Position numbers and translations under genes: made by a program
In this document: piece after piece, positions 7,356 to 10,084 of the stretch
Layout of the letters: the number at the start of each line of letters is the position of its first letter
How positions within the stretch are numbered: position 1 is the stretch's first letter
NCBI GenBank assembly: GCA_013812695.1
Contig: JACCSZ010000422.1
Span: 1 to 10,084 of the forward strand
Direction: 5' to 3'
From: Gemmatimonadales bacterium
Lineage (GTDB): Bacteria; Gemmatimonadota; Gemmatimonadetes; Gemmatimonadales; GWC2-71-9
Length of the DNA stretch: 10,084 nucleotides
The notes under the pieces: model-generated
The model's database searches: none
Told to the model about the DNA's origin: nothing
The model's input: only the letters and a program-made list of their open reading frames with translations

Positions 7356-8788
7356 CGGGGTGTGGCGCAGTCCGGTAGCGCGCCTGCTTTGGGAGCAGGA
7401 GGTCCCGGGTTCGAATCCCGGCGCCCCGATGCGGTAACATCTGACCCCGTCTCCGCTTCGCGGCTGCGGGGTTCTTCGTTGCCGGCGTCGTCAACTCCCG
7501 TGGTCACGCTAGTGGTCACAAACGCTAGCCTCGCGAGCCGTTCGCCGAGGGCCTCGGCGTGCTGCTCCACCCGGTACTCGACGGCCTCGGAGCGGTGGCG
7601 CATCGTGCCGAGGTGGCTATACACCTCCTCCACCATCGCGCGGGACCCGTGGCCCAACTCGCGCGAGACGGTGAACGGGCTCACGGGCGCCCCGCCCTCC
7701 ACGGTCTGCAGGCGCGCGGCGCAGTAGGTATGCCGGAAGGCCTTGGTCCGCATCTCCCCCCGCTTCCACCCTGCGCGTTCGGCGACCCGATCGAGGGACT
7801 TCCGCCAGTCGGTCACCATCGCCTCCCGATCCGTGATGAAGGACGGGAAGAGCAACGTCGTCGGCGGACGGCTGAAGATGAACGGCCGGAGAATCTGCTC
7901 GAGCTGGGGCCACAGCGGCACAACCCGGGCGGACGTCAGTGTCTTGAGCCGCCGCCAGCCGTTCGGTCGAATCGTCACGGTGCGCCGATCGAAGGACACG
8001 TCGGACACCTCGAGGCCGAGCACTTCACCGCTCCGGGCCCCGGTTAGCAGGAACGTGGCGAGCAACGCGTGGACGAAATCCGCAGGGAGGGCATCGCGCT
8101 GGGTCTTAAGCGGGGGCAGCGTGCGCGCGCTCTCCAGGAGAAGCGCGGCGTCGGGCACTTCGAGCCAGCGGGCTTCCCGCCGCACGCCCGCGGGCTTCTC
8201 GAGCATGGCGCTGACGGGGGAGAATCCTGGCGGCACGAGCCCCTCTGACTGCGCCCGGCGGTAGAGATTGGACAAGGCGTTGAGGGCGTGGCGAACCGTG
8301 CCGGCACTTGGGGGGCGGCCTCGGACCGTCGGCACCGAGGAGAGGTGCGTGACCCACGCCTGGACATCGGTGACCCGAATGCTCGCGAGGTCCCGATCGG
8401 CGCCGAAGAAGTCCACCGCCCGCCGGAGGAAGAGCTCGGCCATGGCGATCCAGTCGCGGGTGACCTTGGCGGCGCGGGCTTTCTGCTCGAGATGCTGGGC
8501 CGCGTAGGCGGCTAGGGGCGTGCCTCGTGCCCGCCCGTGCAGCGCGCGCCCTCGGCGGAGACTGTCGAGCTCCCGGAGCCGGGTTGCCGTCAACGCACCG
8601 GCCACGTCAGGGTCGGTGGTCGCCAGGCGCTCGCCGGGCGCCACGAGCGCCTCCTGGTGGCCACCGACGTCCGCGTAATCACGGAAATCAGCGTAGGCGC
8701 GGCGCATCCCTCCCCGAAGCCGCCAGTACACGCGACTCGCCCGCCGTTTGGGTGTCACGTCGACTCTCCCTTGCCGAGATGGTCTCAT
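7346..8788 (-). CDS. int: Tyrosine recombinase / phage-type integrase
   Basis: Site-specific recombinase of 480 residues, expected to integrate and excise the element at tRNA-Pro. The N-terminal 80 residues are basic and aromatic (possible arm-site binding). A core-binding SAM-like domain spans about 88-185. The catalytic domain spans about 205-420 and shows Arg252 in LLTGARSGEVLGL, hairpin Lys282 (RLKTLTSARVVPL), KAFRHTYCAARL with Arg352, ELGH with His380 and nucleophile Tyr390 in VEEVYSHL. The usual HxxR box reads KxxR (Lys349), a substitution seen in some family members. Residues about 454-477 (for example GRRDSNPGPPAPKAGALPDC) are simply the antisense of the whole tRNA, and the stop falls beyond the tRNA 5' end. 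The ATG overlaps the upstream gene's stop (ATGA) and has GGAG seven bases before it. Confidence 0.93.
   Translation of the reverse strand: MRPSRQGRVDVTPKRRASRVYWRLRGGMRRAYADFRDYADVGGHQEALVAPGERLATTDPDVAGALTATRLRELDSLRRGRALHGRARGTPLAAYAAQHLEQKARAAKVTRDWIAMAELFLRRAVDFFGADRDLASIRVTDVQAWVTHLSSVPTVRGRPPSAGTVRHALNALSNLYRRAQSEGLVPPGFSPVSAMLEKPAGVRREARWLEVPDAALLLESARTLPPLKTQRDALPADFVHALLATFLLTGARSGEVLGLEVSDVSFDRRTVTIRPNGWRRLKTLTSARVVPLWPQLEQILRPFIFSRPPTTLLFPSFITDREAMVTDWRKSLDRVAERAGWKRGEMRTKAFRHTYCAARLQTVEGGAPVSPFTVSRELGHGSRAMVEEVYSHLGTMRHRSEAVEYRVEQHAEALGERLARLAFVTTSVTTGVDDAGNEEPRSREAETGSDVTASGRRDSNPGPPAPKAGALPDCATPRYR
7356..7429 (+). tRNA. tRNA-Pro (anticodon TGG)
   Basis: Complete cloverleaf of 74 nt. 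The acceptor stem CGGGGTG (7356-7362) pairs with CGCCCCG (7422-7428), with one G-T pair; the discriminator is A7429. The D-arm contains GCGCAGTCCGGTAGCGC. The anticodon stem CCTGC/GCAGG (7383-7387 / 7395-7399) encloses loop TTTGGGA with anticodon TGG at 7390-7392, which reads CCN proline codons. The T-arm is CCGGG-TTCGAAT-CCCGG (7405-7421). CCA is not encoded. The gene is the insertion target of the element to its right, and the integrase frame on the other strand covers it entirely. Confidence 0.97.
7388..7429. other. Inferred attachment site (attL) in the 3' half of tRNA-Pro
   Basis: A tyrosine integrase lies immediately beyond the tRNA 3' end and reads towards it, the usual arrangement for tRNA-targeted integration, where crossover falls in the anticodon loop, T-loop or 3' end. 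Bases from the anticodon loop to the discriminator are the likely identity block. The matching attR copy is not in the window, so the exact core cannot be set. Confidence 0.45.
7444..7480 (+). terminator. Probable Rho-independent terminator of tRNA-Pro, inside the integrase 3' end
   Basis: Outer stem ACCCCG (7444-7449) pairs with CGGGGT (7467-7472), with an inner CCGC-TTC-GCGG hairpin, followed by the T-rich TTCTTCGTT. It lies 15 bases downstream of the tRNA on the + strand. Because it sits on the element side of the presumed crossover, the element itself may supply this terminator after insertion. The interior bulges make the call moderate. Confidence 0.5.
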
Positions 8789-9171
8789 GATGCGCTCCGC
8801 CAGGCACTGAGGTCAACTGCGCGCTTGCAGGAGGCCCGTGGCGCCTCGAGCGCCGGTCCGGCGTTCTCGATCCGCTGTGCGGCCTCGAACGCAGCCAGCG
8901 CGGCAGCAGGCACCCGCCACTCGCGGTTCTGGAAGCGGTACGCACCGGGGATCAGGCCGCGATCGAGCCAGCCGCGGATGGTCGAGGGACTGCGGCCGAA
9001 GCGCCCTGCGAGGTCGGCCGCCGTGGCGTCCGCAGGGGAGGGGGCATCAGCGGCGGCGACTCGCTCGCCTCCGAGCAGCTCGCGCAGCATCCCCGCCGGC
9101 ACGGGGACTGGGGTGTCGGGGGGCAGCGACTCGGCGAGGGCCAGGAGGCCAGCTAGTCCTGCAGCGATCAC
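8785..9171 (-). CDS. Helix-turn-helix protein, candidate excisionase / recombination directionality factor
   Basis: A 128-residue protein. Residues about 48-97 form a MerR/excisionase-like winged helix (HTH_17 type): ATAADLAGRFGRSPSTIRGWL is the helix-turn-helix, and GAYRFQNREWRVPAAAL resembles the wing and following helix. The first 45 residues (LLALAESLPPDTPVPVPAGM) are a separate segment of unknown role, and the last 25 are Arg/Ala/Ser-rich and probably flexible. The start is GTG inside a GTGA overlap with the preceding gene's stop, and its own stop overlaps the integrase ATG. Immediate coupling to int is the classic position of a directionality factor. It could instead be a repressor of the operon. 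Confidence 0.78.
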   Translation of the reverse strand: MIAAGLAGLLALAESLPPDTPVPVPAGMLRELLGGERVAAADAPSPADATAADLAGRFGRSPSTIRGWLDRGLIPGAYRFQNREWRVPAAALAAFEAAQRIENAGPALEAPRASCKRAVDLSAWRSAS

Positions 9172-9368
9172 GCGCTTTCGCCCCGCCCGTTGTCAGGGAT
9201 GAAAAACACGACCGCCTCGGTCGGTCTCCGCAGTGCCTTGAAGAATGCGTCCCGCCCCTCGGCATCTGCGGGGACCAGCGACCGGTCGTAGGTCACCACA
9301 CGCACGCGGGGAGGCTCCTCGCTGCCCAGCCGGCGCTCCAAGTCCGAGACCCGCCGATCGATCGTCAT
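9168..9368 (-). CDS. Small unknown protein, 66 aa, with N-terminal short helix
   Basis: Not recognised. It begins MTIDRRVSDLERRLG, a charged heptad-like helix, then PPRVRVVTYD (a likely strand) and ends with AVVFFIPDNGRGESA, so a small helix plus two-strand fold is plausible. AAGGAAG (9373-9379) gives a good ribosome site. The stop overlaps the GTG of the helix-turn-helix gene (GTGA), linking it to the xis-int module. Its layout resembles that of the gene starting at 9909 in the same operon. Confidence 0.68.
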   Translation of the reverse strand: MTIDRRVSDLERRLGSEEPPRVRVVTYDRSLVPADAEGRDAFFKALRRPTEAVVFFIPDNGRGESA

Positions 9369-9382
9369 GGCGCTTCCTTCCG

Positions 9383-9555
9383 CTAATGTCCTGCTGGCCT
9401 GCTCCAGATCATCACCATGTCGGCCAGCACGGCTGCGGCGTGCTCGGGGGACGCACCCTCACGAATGATCTCGCACGTCCGGGCCAGTCGGGTGGCCACC
9501 TCCCCCTCGAGAGGGGCGTCAGTCCGGCAAGCCATTCGTCCTCGGTCTCGCTCAT
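9383..9555 (-). pseudogene. Small unknown gene, about 57 aa, apparently frameshifted
   Basis: The start at 9555 is well supported: ATGA overlap with the previous stop, and AGGAGG at 9567-9572. Frame 1 reads MSETEDEWLAGLTPL and then turns into Trp/Pro/Arg-rich sequence. In the -1 frame the same region reads GEVATRLARTCEIIREGASP and then EHAAAVLADMVMIWSRPAGH with stop TAG (9383-9385), a good amphipathic helical protein. One added G in the GGGGG run (near 9507-9511) would join the two. The total of 173 nt is one base short of a whole number of codons, as this predicts. An intact 50-codon alternative starts at an ATG at 9535 in the second frame (MACRTDAPLEGEVATRL), with only GAGGA very close in front. 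Function unknown; it ends 14 bases before the next gene. Confidence 0.55.
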
Positions 9556-9731
9556 GATGTCCAGATCCTCCTGAGTTCGTCCTCCACGGCGTCCGCCTGC
9601 TCCGCTGGCACCTCGCGCCGGAGGAGTTCCCTGGTCCCCACCAAGTGCGCCCGAATCTGGACCAGGCTCAGGCCACACCGGCCACACTTGGCCGCATCCG
9701 CCACCCGACGGATCCGGGTCTGGATGCTCAC
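9552..9731 (-). CDS. Small protein with a CxxC knuckle, 59 aa
   Basis: Not recognised as a named family. It reads MSIQTRIRRVADAAKCGRCG, then LSLVQIRAHLVGTRELLRRE and a C-terminal helix rich in Glu, Ala and Asp. The single CGRC (Cys16, Cys19) could be half of a metal site, for example in a dimer, or a redox pair. It starts with GTG in a GTGA overlap with the previous gene's stop and ends in an ATGA overlap with the next start. These couplings are the main evidence that it is real, since no strong ribosome site precedes it. Confidence 0.6.
   Translation of the reverse strand: MSIQTRIRRVADAAKCGRCGLSLVQIRAHLVGTRELLRREVPAEQADAVEDELRRIWTS
9567..9572 (-). promoter_or_regulatory. Strong Shine-Dalgarno deciding the start at 9555
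   Basis: AGGAGG on the minus strand, 11 bases before the ATG at 9555. It lies inside the 3' end of the CxxC gene and favours the 9555 start over the internal ATG at 9535. Confidence 0.55.
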
Positions 9732-9909
9732 GCGCCGATCGAGACGTCACACTCGCCGAGCATGAGCGTGAAAGATGCCTCGCCCCGTGCCGCCGGTCGT
9801 GGTCGTCCGGCGACAGTCCTTCCGGCGCGGTGCACATGCGGAAGCGATGCGGCTCCCCCTCGGGCTTGATGGCACGCTCCAGCTTGTCCATCCTCCCGTA
9901 CCAGGTCAT
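9728..9909 (-). pseudogene. Small unknown gene, about 60 aa, apparently frameshifted
   Basis: The start at 9909 is supported by an ATGA overlap with the upstream stop and by GGAGG at 9915-9919, five bases in front. Frame 1 gives MTWYGRMDKLERAIKPEGEP, then HRFRMCTAPEGLSPDDHDRR, and then decays into Ser/Arg/Pro/Gly-rich sequence. From the GGGG run just after HDRRH, the -1 frame reads EASFTLMLGECDVSIGA and stops with TGA (9728-9730), exactly overlapping the next GTG. One added G would restore a single frame. The 182-nt span is one base short of a codon multiple. The protein has the same plan as the 66-aa gene at 9168-9368: short charged helix with LER, PxRxR strand, then a hydrophobic strand. 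Function unknown. Confidence 0.55.
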
Positions 9910-10084
9910 GCCATCCTCCGGGATCCGTGGCGGGTGATCTGCTCCTCCAAGGCGGCTAAGCGCGCCTCGAGCTCGCCGACTTCCAGCGCCCTGAGCGCGA
10001 TCATCAGGAGGCTGCCGACCGCCCGGCTCCGCTCGTGGCCGTTCGGCTGGGCGAGGGTCTCGTGCACCGTCCGCTCGAGCACGG
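9906..10084 (-). CDS. Unknown helical protein, 5'-truncated by the window edge
   Basis: Open from the right edge to TGA at 9906-9908; 58 residues are visible. The visible sequence starts VLERTVHETLAQPNGHERSR, then SLLMIALRALEVGELEARLA and a short basic tail RHGSRRMA. It is almost wholly helical with a heptad-like ALEVGELEARLAALEEQ segment, suggesting a coiled coil or small oligomer. The first visible codon is GTG and could be the start, but the frame is open at the edge, so I treat it as partial. The stop overlaps the next ATG (ATGA). No function can be assigned. Confidence 0.6.
   Translation of the reverse strand, partial: VLERTVHETLAQPNGHERSRAVGSLLMIALRALEVGELEARLAALEEQITRHGSRRMA
9915..9919 (-). 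promoter_or_regulatory. Shine-Dalgarno of the gene starting at 9909
   Basis: GGAGG on the minus strand with a five-base spacer to the ATG, lying within the last codons of the upstream gene. Confidence 0.55.

Larger units (their letters stand above)
7388..10084. mobile_element. Integrase end of an integrative element inserted at tRNA-Pro (right end not in window)
   Basis: Evidence for an element: a tyrosine integrase abutting and overlapping a tRNA gene, a helix-turn-helix candidate excisionase in front of it with a stop/start overlap, and a chain of tiny co-directional genes of unknown function. All genes read leftward towards the tRNA. There are no capsid, terminase, relaxase or replication genes in the visible 2.7 kb, so phage, satellite, conjugative element or simple genomic island cannot be told apart. 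The left limit is set at the tRNA anticodon loop as the outermost likely crossover. Confidence 0.75.

Noticed and set aside
7309..7494. Minus-strand frame reading AGIRTRDLLLPKQARYRTAP
   Set aside because: This is a well-known false peptide from the antisense of a tRNA gene.
7559..8790. Several + strand open frames across the integrase
   Set aside because: Arg/Pro-rich mirrors of the integrase gene with no recognisable motif.
9412..9909. Single 165-aa minus-strand protein
   Set aside because: Only its first 40 and a middle stretch look like protein. It is better explained as three short coupled genes, two with frameshifts.

Overview
This is high-GC bacterial chromosome made of two parts. The left part (about 1-7355) is resident chromosome, and the right part (about 7390 to the right edge) is the integrase end of a mobile element inserted at a tRNA-Pro gene. 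The lineage cannot be fixed from sequence alone. Gemmatimonadota is my best guess, based on extreme GC, a secreted RCC1-repeat lipoprotein with a DDPTAP motif just after its lipid cysteine, and the style of the element's small genes. This is inference; Myxococcota or another high-GC phylum remains possible.

Region 1 (1-5715, + strand) is a three-gene operon with ATGA stop/start overlaps at both junctions. First comes a fused HPr-Enzyme I of the phosphotransferase system (PTS), cut by the left edge. Second is a glucose-type PTS permease, EIICB (PtsG-like), with an extra degenerate second EIIB domain. Third is a GH37 trehalase with a lipoprotein signal. The simplest reading is that trehalose is split outside the cytoplasmic membrane by the anchored trehalase, and the glucose is imported and phosphorylated by PtsG with phosphate passed PEP > EI > HPr > (EIIA, not in the window) > EIIB. 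The missing EIIA may lie at the cut-off N-terminus of the first protein.

Region 2 (5740-6990, - strand) is a cysteine-rich secreted lipoprotein with seven RCC1 repeats, convergent with the trehalase. A 365-base intergenic stretch separates it from the tRNA.

Region 3 (7356-10084) starts with tRNA-Pro(TGG) on the + strand. Directly behind it, reading towards and completely through it on the - strand, is a tyrosine integrase. Upstream of the integrase on the same strand is a packed chain of six small genes: a helix-turn-helix protein (likely excisionase/directionality factor) and five unknown proteins of about 57-66 aa, one of them cut by the right edge. Most junctions are ATGA or GTGA overlaps. 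Two of the small genes are out of frame, and each would be repaired by one extra G in a short G run. The element's cargo and far attachment site lie beyond the right edge. No CRISPR array, rRNA or defence system is recognisable.
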